This document shows positions 9,432-20,004 of a stretch of DNA of 64,000 nucleotides, in pieces. Numbering within the stretch: position 1 is the first letter of the stretch; the number at the start of each line of letters is the position of its first letter. Under the pieces are notes generated by a model. That model made no database searches. It saw only the letters and a list, made by a program, of their open reading frames with translations, and was not told the origin of the DNA. This DNA is from Hyphomicrobiales bacterium (GTDB lineage: Bacteria; Pseudomonadota; Alphaproteobacteria; Rhodospirillales; JACKKN01), in contig JACKKN010000017.1 of NCBI GenBank assembly GCA_024236415.1, positions 39,942 through 103,941 of the forward strand, written 5' to 3'. Position numbers and translations under genes: made by a program.

Positions 9432-9875
9432 ATGTACCAGAATATCCTGATCTGCGTCGACGGGTCCGAGCACGCCCGCCGCGCCGCCGCCGTCGGCGCC
9501 GACCTGGCGGCCCGCATGGACGCCCGGCTGCACCTGGTCACGGTGGTCCGTCCGTTCAAGGTGACGCCGGACCTGCAACGGTTCCTGACCGCCGAGAACA
9601 TGATGGGCGAGCCCAAGTACGTGCTGGACGAGATGACCAAGGGCATCCTGTACGAGGCCCGCAAGGTGGCCTCGGCGGCCCAGGTGCGGCAGATCGAGAC
9701 CCATGTGGTCGAGGGCAAGCCGGCCCGCGCCATCGTCGAGTTCGCCAGCGACAACCACGTCGACCTGGTCGTCATGGGCGCCCGCGGCGTCGGCGAGCCC
9801 GACTCGGCCCTGCTGGGCAGTGTCTCGCACAAGGTCAGCAACCTGGCCCGGTGCACCGTGATGCTGGTGCGCTGA
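9432..9875 (+). CDS. Universal stress protein (UspA family)
   Basis: This 147-residue single-domain Usp begins MYQNILICVDGSEHARRA. Its C-terminal nucleotide site GARGVGEPDSALLGSVSHKV matches the ATP-binding pattern G-x2-G-x9-G-S. The start at 9432 is chosen because the Usp fold begins there and GGGAGGGAG precedes it; the frame is open further upstream only by chance. It lies 35 bases after the transporter ATPase and may be co-transcribed with it. Such proteins often accompany transporters as ATP/AMP-responsive partners. Confidence 0.92.
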   Translation: MYQNILICVDGSEHARRAAAVGADLAARMDARLHLVTVVRPFKVTPDLQRFLTAENMMGEPKYVLDEMTKGILYEARKVASAAQVRQIETHVVEGKPARAIVEFASDNHVDLVVMGARGVGEPDSALLGSVSHKVSNLARCTVMLVR

Positions 9876-9891
9876 GCGGACCGGCCTTCAC

Positions 9892-9920
9892 TTGACGGGA
9901 AGCGGGGCCTCCGGCAAAGT
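9892..9920 (+). promoter_or_regulatory. Candidate promoter of the DeoR-type regulator gene
   Basis: TTGACG (9892-9897), a 17-base spacer and CAAAGT (9915-9920) lie just upstream of the regulator gene. The -35 is good and the -10 weak. Confidence 0.4.
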
Positions 9921-9944
9921 CCGCTCAGAGCTGACGGGGGTCCC

Positions 9945-10700
9945 ATGCTGGCCGAACAGCGCCGTTCCTTGATCCTGGAGATCCTGGCCGAGAAGGGCTC
10001 GGTCTCGGTCACCGACCTGCACCGCCGTCTGGGGGTCTCGCGCGAGACCATCCGCCGCGACATCACCCGCCTGGACCAGGAAAACCGCCTGCGCAAGACC
10101 CACGGCGGCGCCCTGTCCTTCGACGGGGTCGAGCCCAGCTTCGACGAGCGCATGGCCGTGAACCTGGAGGGCAAGCGCCGCATCGGCCGCGAGGCGGCCG
10201 AACTGGTGCCCGACGGTGCCTCCATGCTGATCGACTACGGCACCACCACCCTGTGCCTGGCCGACGCCCTGACCGAGCGCCGGCGCCTGACCGTCTATAC
10301 CAACGACCTGCACATCGCCGCCCGCCTGGCCGGGCGCAACGACAACCGGGTGCTGCTGCTGGGCGGCGAGCTGAGCGCCACCGAAAGCGCCACCCTGGGC
10401 TGGGACACGGTGGCCATGCTGGCGCGCTACTACACCGATTTCGCCTTCGTCGGCGCCGGCGCCCTGTCGGCCCATCCGTGGCTGACCGACTTCTCGCGCG
10501 AGGCGGCCGAACTGCGCACCTGCATGCTGAACCAGGCCCGCACCCCGGTGCTGCTGGCCGACCACACCAAGTTCCAGCGCGTGGCGCCGGTGCGCGTGGT
10601 CAACCTGGAAAAGGTCAAGCTGCTGGTCACCGACCAGGCCCCGCCCGACGCCATGGCCACCGGCCTGCGCGCGCTGGGCCTGGACATCGCCGTGGCCTGA
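9945..10700 (+). CDS. DeoR-family transcriptional regulator
   Basis: This 251-residue regulator has an N-terminal winged helix-turn-helix (about 6-57) matching the DeoR pattern, with VSVTDLHRRLGVSRETIRRD and a closing KTHGGAL. A sugar-phosphate-sensing domain starts at about residue 75 (DYGTTTLCLADAL). Family members usually repress sugar, glycerol-3-phosphate or sugar-alcohol genes. It sits downstream of the transporter/Usp block in the same direction but appears to have its own promoter. No target operator can be named. Confidence 0.9.
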   Translation: MLAEQRRSLILEILAEKGSVSVTDLHRRLGVSRETIRRDITRLDQENRLRKTHGGALSFDGVEPSFDERMAVNLEGKRRIGREAAELVPDGASMLIDYGTTTLCLADALTERRRLTVYTNDLHIAARLAGRNDNRVLLLGGELSATESATLGWDTVAMLARYYTDFAFVGAGALSAHPWLTDFSREAAELRTCMLNQARTPVLLADHTKFQRVAPVRVVNLEKVKLLVTDQAPPDAMATGLRALGLDIAVA

Positions 10701-10784
10701 GGGGGGCCTGACGGCCCGGCGGTTTCCGGTTTTCGGACCCGTCCGGCCACACGCGCTTCCAAGACTCCACAGGGGTTGCCAGCA

Positions 10785-10863
10785 CCGGGCTTGACCCGGT
10801 GGTCCACGCCTTGTCGCGGCAAGACCACGTGGCTGAAGGCGTGGATGGCCGGGTCAAGCCCGG
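10785..10863. repeat. REP-like inverted pair, CCGGGCTTGACCCGG type
   Basis: CCGGGCTTGACCCGG (10785-10799) and its inverted partner CCGGGTCAAGCCCGG (10849-10863) can close a long stem-loop, reinforced by GTCCACGCC and GGCGTGGAT inside. The short sequence type recurs between genes in many alphaproteobacteria. Confidence 0.7.
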
Positions 10864-10897
10864 CCATGACAATATATATATTTCAGATAGTTATGTC

Positions 10898-10920
10898 ATG
10901 CCCGGACTTGATCCGGGCAT
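10898..10920. repeat. REP-like single element, second copy of the family
   Basis: ATGCCCGG, seven bases (ACTTGAT), then CCGGGCAT form an 8-base-pair hairpin. It shares the CTTGA-centred core with the neighbouring inverted pair, so it is probably a member of the same repeat family. Confidence 0.65.
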
Positions 10921-11012
10921 CCACGAAGGCGACGTTCGCCCGCCGACGAGCCTCAACCGGACAGCCGGCCCGCCGGCGCGGGGACGACGGTCCGCCGGTC
11001 AGGGGATCGTCC

Positions 11013-11729
11013 TCAGACCAGGCTCACCATCTCGCCGTTGCGGATGCAGTAGGGGTCGGCCAGGTCGACGAAGGTGCCGACCACCGAATCCGGGTCCTTC
11101 ACCGTCCGGGCGTTCTCGCCCGGATAGGCGCTTTCGCGCAGGCGGGTGCGGGTCGGCCCCGGGTCGACCAGGTTGACCTTGATGGCGGTCTTCTGCACCT
11201 CGGCGGCGTAGGTGCGGGCCAGCACCTCGAGCGCCGCCTTGCTGACCGCGTAGGCGCCCCAATAGGCCTTGGGCCGGTGCCCCACGTCGGCGGTGACGAA
11301 GATCACCCGCCCCGCGTCCGAGGCCCGCAGCAGGGGGTCGCAGCTGCGCAGCAGGCGCCAGTTGGCGGTCACGTTGGTGTCCAGGGTCTGCTGCCAGATG
11401 GCCGGGTCGACCTGGTGCATGGGGGTAAGCGGGCCTAGCACGGCGGCGTTGCCGACCAGGATGTCGATGCGGCCGAACCGCTCGAAGATGGCGGCGCCCA
11501 TGCGGTCGAGGGCGTCGAAGTCGGTCACGTCCAGGGGCACCAGGGTGGCCGAGCCGCCCAGGTCCTTGATCTCGTCGTCCAGCTCTTCCAGGGCGCCTTG
11601 GGTGCGGGCGGCGACGATCACGTGGGCGCCCTGGCGCACGAACTCGCGCGCCACGGCGGCGCCGATGCCCCGCGAGGCGCCGGTGATCAGGGCGATGCGG
11701 TCGCGCAGGCGGTCGGCCGGGCCGTTCAC
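11013..11729 (-). CDS. Short-chain dehydrogenase/reductase (SDR)
   Basis: This 238-residue classical SDR has the nucleotide motif TGASRGIG (16-23), GNAA in the central region and the catalytic YAVSK. It would use NAD(P)H to reduce or oxidise an unknown small molecule. The start is GTG at 11729, four bases after the purF stop, so it is the last gene of the long minus-strand housekeeping run. No neighbour reveals its substrate. Confidence 0.88.
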   Translation of the reverse strand: MNGPADRLRDRIALITGASRGIGAAVAREFVRQGAHVIVAARTQGALEELDDEIKDLGGSATLVPLDVTDFDALDRMGAAIFERFGRIDILVGNAAVLGPLTPMHQVDPAIWQQTLDTNVTANWRLLRSCDPLLRASDAGRVIFVTADVGHRPKAYWGAYAVSKAALEVLARTYAAEVQKTAIKVNLVDPGPTRTRLRESAYPGENARTVKDPDSVVGTFVDLADPYCIRNGEMVSLV

Positions 11730-11733
11730 CCGT

Positions 11734-13236
11734 TCACTCCTGCTCGGCCAGGAACGACAGCTGCCGCTGCACCGGGCCGTCCTCGCGGTCGGCCAGGCGG
11801 ATCGGGTATTCGCCGGTGAAGCAGGCGTCGCAGTACTGGGGAAACTCGGGGTCGCGGCGCTGGTGGCCGACCGCCCGGTACAGGCCGTCGTGGGTGATGA
11901 AGGCCAGGGAATCGGCGCCGATGTGGCGGGCCATGGCGTCGGTCGCGTAGTGCGAGGCCAGCAGCTTCTCGCGCTCGGGCGTGTCGATGCCGTAATAGCA
12001 GGGGTGCGCCGTGGGCGGGCTGGAGATGCGCATGTGGACCTCGCTGGCGCCGGCGTTGCGCACCATCTCGACGATCTTCATGGAGGTGGTGCCGCGGACG
12101 ATGGAATCGTCCACCAGCACCACGCGCTTGCCCTTCAGCAGGCCCATGTTGGCGTTGTGCTTCAGCTTGACCCCCAGGTGGCGGATGCTGTCCGTGGGCT
12201 CGATGAAGGTGCGGCCCACGTAATGGTTGCGGATGATGCCCAGCTCGAACGGGATGCCCGACTGCTCGGCATAGCCGATGGCCGACGGCACGCCGGAATC
12301 CGGGACCGGCACCACCACGTCGGCGTCCAGCCCGCTTTCCCGCGCCAGCTCGGCGCCGATGCGCTTGCGCACGTTGTACACGTTGGCGCCCTCGATGGTG
12401 CTGTCGGGGCGGGCGAAGTAGATGTACTCGAAGATGCAGAACCGCGACGGCACCTTGGCGAAGGGCTTGATGCTGCGCAGGCCCATCTCGTCGATGACCA
12501 CGATCTCGCCGGGCTCCACGTCGCGCACGAACTCGGCGCCGATGATGTCCAGGGCGCAGGTCTCGGAGGTCATGATGTAGGCGTCGCCCATGCGGCCCAG
12601 CACCAGGGGCCGCACGCCGTAGGGGTCGCGCACGCCGATCAGGGCGTCCTGGGTCATGGCCACCAGGGAATAGGCGCCCTCGATCTGGCGCAGGGAGTCG
12701 ATCAGGCGGTCGACCACCGTGGAATAGAGGCTGATGGCGATCAGGTGGATGATCACCTCGCTGTCCGACGTGGACTGGAAGATGCAGCCCCGGTGCACCA
12801 GCTGGCGGCGCAGGGCGTAGGCGTTGGTCAGGTTGCCGTTGTGGGCGATGGCCAGGCCGCCGAACTCGAAGTCGGCGAACAGCGGCTGCACGTTGCGCAG
12901 CACCGTGTCGCCGGTGGTGGAATAGCGGTTGTGGCCGATGCCCATGGTGCCCTTCAGGCGGGCGATCACCTCGCGCGACGAGAAGTTGTCGCCGACCAGG
13001 CCCAGGGCCCGGTGGCTGTGGAAATGCTCGCCGTCGTTGGAGACGATGCCGGCGGCCTCCTGGCCCCGGTGCTGCAGGGCGTGCAGGCCCAGGGCGGTCA
13101 GCGCCGCCGCGTCGCCGCCGCGGCCCTCGTCGTCCTCGGCGCCGAAGACGCCGAACACGCCGCACTCCTCGTGCGGCTTGTCGTCGTCCCAGGGCAGGTG
13201 CCGGCGGGGGGCGGAGTGGGGGTGCGTGGTGAACAT
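11734..13236 (-). CDS. purF: Amidophosphoribosyltransferase
   Basis: This enzyme of 500 residues catalyses the first committed step of purine synthesis, turning PRPP and glutamine into phosphoribosylamine. The class II glutaminase domain begins at Cys25 (EECGVFGVFG) after a 24-residue propeptide, which in this family is removed to free the cysteine. The C-terminal phosphoribosyltransferase domain contains VVLVDDSIVRGTT. The start at 13236 is chosen over longer frames because it gives the normal propeptide length. It follows cvpA, the usual neighbour. Confidence 0.96.
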   Translation of the reverse strand: MFTTHPHSAPRRHLPWDDDKPHEECGVFGVFGAEDDEGRGGDAAALTALGLHALQHRGQEAAGIVSNDGEHFHSHRALGLVGDNFSSREVIARLKGTMGIGHNRYSTTGDTVLRNVQPLFADFEFGGLAIAHNGNLTNAYALRRQLVHRGCIFQSTSDSEVIIHLIAISLYSTVVDRLIDSLRQIEGAYSLVAMTQDALIGVRDPYGVRPLVLGRMGDAYIMTSETCALDIIGAEFVRDVEPGEIVVIDEMGLRSIKPFAKVPSRFCIFEYIYFARPDSTIEGANVYNVRKRIGAELARESGLDADVVVPVPDSGVPSAIGYAEQSGIPFELGIIRNHYVGRTFIEPTDSIRHLGVKLKHNANMGLLKGKRVVLVDDSIVRGTTSMKIVEMVRNAGASEVHMRISSPPTAHPCYYGIDTPEREKLLASHYATDAMARHIGADSLAFITHDGLYRAVGHQRRDPEFPQYCDACFTGEYPIRLADREDGPVQRQLSFLAEQE

Positions 13237-13274
13237 GGCGGCTGTCCCGTTGCGTTTCCCGGTCACGTGCCCGG

Positions 13275-13959
13275 TCACTTCGTTGTGCCTTCCGTGGCGC
13301 GCTCGATGGCGCGCTCCATCTCGCGCCGCGCCTTGGCGCCGTAGCCCTCCTGGCCATCGCCGTCGCCGCCCTTGGGGCGCGGGCTGATGGCGTCGCGGAT
13401 CATCTTCTCGCTCTGCTGCCTCAGGGTCTCTTCGCCCTGCCGCTGGGCCCGGTCGCGGGCCTGGGCGCCGGCGTCCTTGGCCTGGTCGGGCACCAGGGCC
13501 CACAGGATGTCGGCCCCCGATTCCACCAGCGGCATGACCCGCGCGTCGCGCAGCCAGGCCGGCTGCTCGGCCCGGGGCATCACCTGCACCAGGCCCAGGT
13601 ACAGCAGGCAGACCAGGAAGGCGCCGCGCAGCAGCCCGAACAGGAAGCCGAGCGAGCGGTCGAGGGCGTTGAGGGCGCTGGCCTGCACGGTCTTGGACAC
13701 CGCCCGGATCACCAGCGACAGCACCACCAGGCTGACCAGGAACAGGACCACCCCCGCCGCCAGGTCGGCGCCCAACTGGTGCGGGATGTACTGGCGGGCG
13801 TAGGGCTGCACGTAGGGGAAGCCGTACATGGTGGCCAGGATGGCGCCGATCCAGGCGCCCACCGACAGCACCTCGTGGACGAAGCCGCGGGTCCAGGCCA
13901 GCACGCCCGAGATCAGCAGCGCCACGATCACCGCCACGTCGACCAGGTTGAAGGGCAGG

Positions 13960-13967
<8 letters not shown>
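13275..13967 (-). CDS. cvpA: CvpA-family membrane protein
   Basis: This 230-residue protein has about four membrane segments in the first 150 residues (beginning VDVAVIVALLISGVLAW and containing GAWIGAILA). A highly charged cytoplasmic tail follows, rich in Arg, Lys, Glu and Gln. CvpA is known from colicin V production and envelope-stress work in enterobacteria; its molecular role is not settled. It lies directly upstream of purF, as in many proteobacteria, and its ATG overlaps the end of radA by eight bases. Confidence 0.9.
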
Positions 13968-15357
<1,390 letters not shown>

Positions 15358-15378
15358 CCTGCCTGTGCCCCCGCCGCG

Positions 15379-16155
15379 CTAGGCCCGGACCGCCATCTTG
15401 ATGGGGCCCTCGGCGCGGCCGTGGATGAACTGGTCCACGTACTCGTTGCCGGCGTGGTCGATGTCGGCCACCGGACCCTGCCAGATGATGCGGCCCTCGT
15501 ACAGCATGGCGATGCGGTTGGCGATCTTGCGGGCGCTGGCCATGTCGTGGGTGATCGAGAGCGCCGAGGCACCCACCTCGCGGGTGGTCTTGACGATCAG
15601 GTCGTTGATGACGTCGGCCATGATGGGGTCCAGGCCCGTGGTCGGCTCGTCGAAGAAGATGATGTCCGGGTCCGCCGCGATGGCGCGGGCCAGGCCGACC
15701 CGCTTCTGCATGCCGCCCGACAGCTCGGCCGGGAACAGGTCGCCGACCTCGGGCCCCAGGCCCACCTGGGCCAGCTTGGAGACCGCGATCTCCTTCGCCT
15801 CGGGGCGGCCGACCCGCTTCTGCGCCAGCAGGCCGAAGGCCACGTTCTCCCACACCGGCAGGCTGTCGAACAGGGCCCCGCCCTGGAACAGCATGCCCAT
15901 GTGGCGGTTGACCTCCTCGCGCTCGTCGGCGGCCATGGTCAGGACCTCCTGGCCGTCGATCTCGACGCTGCCCTGCTCGGGCCGCATCAGGCCCAGCACG
16001 CATTTCAGCATCACCGACTTGCCGGTGCCCGAGCCGCCGATCACCACCACCGATTCGCCCACGCCCACGTCCAGGTCCAGGCCGCGCAGCACCTGCTTGG
16101 TGCCGAAGGACTTGTGCAGGTCGCGCATGCGGATTTTCGGGGTGTCGTCGGCCAT
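15379..16155 (-). CDS. mlaF: MlaF-type phospholipid ABC transporter ATPase
   Basis: This 258-residue ATPase has Walker A GGSGTGKS, signature LSGGMQKRV and Walker B region IIFFDEPTTGLDP. Family members power retrograde phospholipid transport that keeps the outer membrane asymmetric. The start at 16155 (MADDTPKIRM) is preferred because it begins five bases after the mlaE stop and aligns with the usual beginning of the domain; an upstream in-frame start would lie inside mlaE. The periplasmic MlaD-like protein is not in this neighbourhood. Confidence 0.9.
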   Translation of the reverse strand: MADDTPKIRMRDLHKSFGTKQVLRGLDLDVGVGESVVVIGGSGTGKSVMLKCVLGLMRPEQGSVEIDGQEVLTMAADEREEVNRHMGMLFQGGALFDSLPVWENVAFGLLAQKRVGRPEAKEIAVSKLAQVGLGPEVGDLFPAELSGGMQKRVGLARAIAADPDIIFFDEPTTGLDPIMADVINDLIVKTTREVGASALSITHDMASARKIANRIAMLYEGRIIWQGPVADIDHAGNEYVDQFIHGRAEGPIKMAVRA

Positions 16156-16160
16156 GGCGC

Positions 16161-16934
16161 TCACTGGGTGAAGAACAGGGCGGTCAGGATGTAGTCGAAG
16201 CACAGGATCAGGATCGAGGCCGAGACCACCGCGTTGGTGGTGGCCCGGCCCACCCCCTGGGCGCCGCCCTGGGAGTGGTAGCCGTGGTAGCAGCCCATCA
16301 GGGTGACGATGCCGCCGAACACCGCGGCCTTGACCAGGCCCGAGTTCACGTCCTCGGCCTGCAAAAAGTCGTAGGTGTTCTGCAGGTAGATGGACGGGTT
16401 GAAGCCCAGCTTGTAGACCGCCACCAGGTAGCCGCCGAACACGCCGATGACGTCGGCGATCAGCACCAGGCAGGGGAACATGACCAGCCCGGCGATCAGC
16501 CGCGGCGCCACCAGGTACTTCATGGGGTTGGTGGAAAGTGTGGTCAGGGCGTCGATCTGCTCGGTCACGCGCATGGTGCCGATCTCGGCCGCCAGCGAGG
16601 CGCCGATGCGCCCGGCCACCATCAGCCCCGCCAGCACCGGCCCCAGCTCGCGGGTGATGGAGATGACCACCACGTTGGCGATGGCCCCCTCGGCCGAGAA
16701 GCGGGCGAATCCGGTGTAGCTCTGCAAGGCCAGCACCATGCCGGCGAAAATGGCCGTCAGCCCCACCACGGGCAGGGAGAAATAGCCGATGTCGATCATC
16801 TGGCGCAGGATGATGCGCGGGTAGAAGGGCGGCCGCACGGCATGGGCGAAGACCCCGCCCGTGAACAGGCTGAGGCGCCCGGTGGTGCGCAGGAAGCCCA
16901 GGAACACGCGGCCGATGGGTTGCAGGATGTTCAT
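16161..16934 (-). CDS. mlaE: MlaE-type ABC transporter permease
   Basis: This 257-residue permease of the MlaE family has several membrane helices and the conserved middle region ELGPVLAGLMVAGRIGASLAAEIGTMRVTEQIDAL. It pairs with the ATPase that follows five bases later. It lies 19 bases after alr on the same strand, so the cell-wall and lipid-transport genes are probably co-transcribed. Confidence 0.94.
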   Translation of the reverse strand: MNILQPIGRVFLGFLRTTGRLSLFTGGVFAHAVRPPFYPRIILRQMIDIGYFSLPVVGLTAIFAGMVLALQSYTGFARFSAEGAIANVVVISITRELGPVLAGLMVAGRIGASLAAEIGTMRVTEQIDALTTLSTNPMKYLVAPRLIAGLVMFPCLVLIADVIGVFGGYLVAVYKLGFNPSIYLQNTYDFLQAEDVNSGLVKAAVFGGIVTLMGCYHGYHSQGGAQGVGRATTNAVVSASILILCFDYILTALFFTQ

Positions 16935-16953
16935 GGCCGCGCGGCGTCCACGC

Positions 16954-18135
16954 TCAGGTCCCCACGCATGGCCGGCCGGTCAGATGGACGCGGTGGTAGC
17001 GCCGCCCCAGGCCGGTCAGGATCTCGTAGGAAATGGTACCGGCGTCCGCGGCCACGGCGTCGACGGGGTTGCGCGGGCCGATCAGGTCGACCAGGGCGCC
17101 CGGGCGGGCGGCGTCGGCCGGCGCGTCGGTCACGTCCAGGGTGATCAGGTCCATGGATACCCGTCCCACGATCGGCACCCGGCACCCGCCGATCCAGCCA
17201 TGCCCCCTGTTGCTGAGGGAGCGGAGAAATCCGTCCGCGTAACCCACGGGAACCGTTGCGATTTTCCGGCGCCCGGCGACCGCGTGGGTGGCACCATAGC
17301 CAACGGTCCGTGGAGTGTCAATCTCCCGCACCTGCAGGATTTTCCCTTGCAGGCCAATAACTTGCGCCATGGGATTCGGGCCCTGGCCGGTCGGCGCGCC
17401 GCCGTACAGGGCGATTCCCGGGCGCGCCAGGTCGTGGTGGTAGTCGGGCCCCAGGAACACCCCGGCGGAATTGGCCAGGGATGCCCGGCCGCCGGGCAGG
17501 GCCCGGCGTACCTGGCGAAACTCGGCCAACTGGGCGCCGTTCAGGGGATGGTCCGGCTCGTCGGCGCAGGCCAGGTGGCTGATCACCAGGCGCAGGTCGA
17601 CGCCGTCCAGCAGCCCCGGGTCGTCCGCCAGGGCCGCCATCTCGTCCTGGGGCAGGCCCAGGCGCGACATGCCCGTGTCCACGTGCAGGTCGGCGGGCAG
17701 GGCCCGGCCCAGGCCGGCGCAGAAGGCCCGCCAGGCGGCCAGGTCGCCCAGGCTGTTGAGCACGGGGATCAGTCCATAATCTTCAAACAAAATCTCAGTT
17801 TTCGGAAATAACCCATTAAGAACGTGTATTTCCGCGTCCGGCAACAGGGGCCGCAGGGCGATCCCTTCCTCGATCTGGGCGACGAAGAAGGTGCGGCAGC
17901 CGGCGGCGGCCAGCACCGGCGCCACCCGCTCGGCGCCCAGGCCGTAGGCGTCGGCCTTGACCACCCCGGCGCACTCGGCGCCGCCCAGGCGGTCGCGCAG
18001 CAGGCGCCAGTTGGCGGCCACCGCGTCCAGGTCGATGGTCAGGATGGCGCCGCGGGAGTCGGCGCCCCGGGAGTCGGCGCCCCGGGAGTCGGCGCCCCGG
18101 GAGTCGACGCCGGGGAGGTGCGCGGCGGCGGTCAT
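16954..18135 (-). CDS. alr: Alanine racemase
   Basis: This 393-residue PLP enzyme interconverts L- and D-alanine for peptidoglycan. The PLP lysine lies in VVKADAYGLG, and later motifs include GYGATHAV and GYADGFLRSLSNRG. The N-terminus carries an odd low-complexity segment of repeated GADSR units (about residues 9-29), encoded by four 15-base tandem repeats, before the barrel begins at AILTIDLDAV. A start at about residue 30 is not supported by a usable codon, so the extension appears to be translated. Confidence 0.93.
   Translation of the reverse strand: MTAAAHLPGVDSRGADSRGADSRGADSRGAILTIDLDAVAANWRLLRDRLGGAECAGVVKADAYGLGAERVAPVLAAAGCRTFFVAQIEEGIALRPLLPDAEIHVLNGLFPKTEILFEDYGLIPVLNSLGDLAAWRAFCAGLGRALPADLHVDTGMSRLGLPQDEMAALADDPGLLDGVDLRLVISHLACADEPDHPLNGAQLAEFRQVRRALPGGRASLANSAGVFLGPDYHHDLARPGIALYGGAPTGQGPNPMAQVIGLQGKILQVREIDTPRTVGYGATHAVAGRRKIATVPVGYADGFLRSLSNRGHGWIGGCRVPIVGRVSMDLITLDVTDAPADAARPGALVDLIGPRNPVDAVAADAGTISYEILTGLGRRYHRVHLTGRPCVGT
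18051..18110. repeat. Four 15-base tandem repeats inside alr
   Basis: Four consecutive units of the form CCCGGGAGTCGGCGC, with one change in the first and one in the last, encode GADSR repeats near the alr N-terminus. Identical units suggest recent slippage expansion. Confidence 0.85.
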
Positions 18136-18207
18136 GGGGCGGTACCGGAATCGCCGGGGAAGGCAGATTTCTCCCGCCGGCCGAAGGGCGCGAAATCAGC
18201 CGGACAT

Positions 18208-18360
18208 TTCGTCGTCCCCGCGCAGGCGGGGACCCATTCCGCCAGCGGTTCCATGTGCCGGGCGCGTGTGGACAGGGGCGGGTGGCGGCCAACCCGCGCC
18301 GAGGCCCCCGGCCAGATATCGGGCGGCATGGATTCCCGCCGTCGCGGGAATGACGGGATA
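18208..18360. repeat. Inverted pair of intergenic palindromic repeats, CCCCGCGCAGGCGGGG type
   Basis: GTCGTCCCCGCGCAGGCGGG (18211-18230) followed by GACCCAT, and GGATTCCCGCCGTCGCGGGA (18330-18349) followed by ATGACG, are two members of a common alphaproteobacterial intergenic repeat in opposite orientation. They fill the 270-base gap between dnaB and alr, which contains no supported gene. Confidence 0.75.
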
Positions 18361-18405
18361 GGGTGATGGAACGCGATCCCGGGTCCGGTCCACACCTCCA
18401 TGGCC

Positions 18406-19908
18406 TCAGTACCCCTGGTGGCTGGTGTCCAGGTCGCCGAAGCGGGTGAACTCGCCCTGGAATTGCAGGCGCACGTCGCCGATGGGGCCGTGGCGCTGCT
18501 TGGCGATGATCACCGTGGCCAGGTTCTTGACCTCGTCCAGGTTCTTCTCCCAGCGCGACTGGCGCTCCAGGAACTTGCCCTCGTCCTCCTCGCCGCGGCG
18601 GGAAGGCTCCTTGCGCGCCAGGTAGTATTCCTCGCGGTAGATGAACATGACCACGTCGGCGTCCTGCTCGATGGAGCCCGATTCGCGCAGGTCGGAAAGC
18701 TGCGGCCGCGGCGGCTCGCGCGATTCGACGGCGCGGGAGAGCTGGCTCAGCGCCAGCACCGGCACGTTCAGCTCCTTGGCCAGGGTCTTGAGCCCACGGG
18801 TGATCTCGGAAACCTCCTGCACCCGGCCGTCGTTGCGCGAACTGCCCGAGCCGGAGATGAGCTGCAGGTAGTCGACCACGATCATGCCCAGGCCGTTCTG
18901 GCGCTGCAGGCGGCGGGCCCGGGTGCGCAGGGCGCTGACGGTCAGGGCCGGGGTGTCGTCGATGAAGATGGGGATCTCGTGCAGGGTCTGGCTGGCGGCC
19001 ACCAGGCGGGTGAACTCGTCGTTGCCCAGTTCGCCCTTGCGCATGCGGTCCGACGAGATCTCGACCTGTTCCGACAGGATGCGGCTGGCCAACTGCTCGG
19101 ACGACATTTCCAGCGAGAAGAAGCCGACCACGGCCCCTTCCTCGCCGCGGCTGCGGTGGTGGGTGTAGGCGGCGTTGAAGGCGATGTTGGTGGCCAGGGC
19201 CGTCTTGCCCATGGACGGCCGCCCGGCCAGGATCACCAGGTCCGACCGGTGCAGGCCGCCCAGCAGCTTGTCCAGGTCCTGCAGCCCGGTGGTCACGCCG
19301 GCCAGGCTGCCCTCGCGCTTGTGCGCGGTCTCGGCCATGTTGATGGCCTCGATCACCGAGGCCTTGAAGGGCTCGAACCCGCCCTCGTACTCGCCCGACG
19401 TGGCCAGGTCGTACAGGCCCTGTTCGGCCTGCTCGATCTGCGCCGTGGCGGTGTCGTCCACCTCGGCCTCGTAGGCGCGGTTGACCACGTCCTCGCCCAG
19501 GGAGATGAGCTGGCGGCGCAGGTGCAGGTCGTGGATCAGGCGCCCGTATTCGCCGGCGTTGATGACCGTGACCGCCGATTCGGCCAGTTCCGCCAGGTAG
19601 GCGGGGCCGCCGATGTCGGCTAGGCCGGCGTCCTGCTCGAAATAGCGTTTCAGGGTCACCGGGTCGGCGATCTGGCCGCGCTCGATCAGCAGGGCGCAGG
19701 CGTCGAAGATGCGGCCGTGCTCGGGCAGCACGAAATGCTCGCCGCGCAGGAATTCCGAGACCTTCTCGTAGGCCCGGTTGTTGACGAAGATGGCGCCCAG
19801 CAGGGCCTTCTCCGCCTCGATGTTGTGGGGCAGGCGGCGGAAGGCGTGGGCCTGGACGTCGGGTTCGCTGCGGTCCGTCGCCAGGGTCGAGGTCAGTGTG
19901 GTCGGCAT
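18406..19908 (-). CDS. dnaB: Replicative DNA helicase
   Basis: This 500-residue DnaB has the N-terminal helical domain (beginning at about HAFRRLPHNIEAEKALLGAI), a linker and the RecA-like helicase core with GRPSMGKTALATN (Walker A), VVDYLQLI (Walker B) and a late QLSRAVESR. It forms the hexameric helicase that unwinds DNA at the replication fork. The ATG at 19908 fits the family start. Upstream, a perfect DnaA box lies at 20023-20031. Confidence 0.97.
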   Translation of the reverse strand: MPTTLTSTLATDRSEPDVQAHAFRRLPHNIEAEKALLGAIFVNNRAYEKVSEFLRGEHFVLPEHGRIFDACALLIERGQIADPVTLKRYFEQDAGLADIGGPAYLAELAESAVTVINAGEYGRLIHDLHLRRQLISLGEDVVNRAYEAEVDDTATAQIEQAEQGLYDLATSGEYEGGFEPFKASVIEAINMAETAHKREGSLAGVTTGLQDLDKLLGGLHRSDLVILAGRPSMGKTALATNIAFNAAYTHHRSRGEEGAVVGFFSLEMSSEQLASRILSEQVEISSDRMRKGELGNDEFTRLVAASQTLHEIPIFIDDTPALTVSALRTRARRLQRQNGLGMIVVDYLQLISGSGSSRNDGRVQEVSEITRGLKTLAKELNVPVLALSQLSRAVESREPPRPQLSDLRESGSIEQDADVVMFIYREEYYLARKEPSRRGEEDEGKFLERQSRWEKNLDEVKNLATVIIAKQRHGPIGDVRLQFQGEFTRFGDLDTSHQGY

Positions 19909-20004
19909 GGCGCGAGCATAGGGTCATGGCCGTCGCGCCGGTAGTCGGATTTCAGGGCATAACTCAATCCAATGGGGACTGAATCGGGCCCGTCGCGCCA
20001 GCCT

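Larger units (their letters stand above)
10701..11012. other. Intergenic region with palindromic repeats
   Basis: These 312 bases separate the convergent regulator and short-chain dehydrogenase genes. They contain the repeat elements listed separately, a short AT-rich stretch at about 10871-10895 and no supported gene. Confidence 0.6.
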
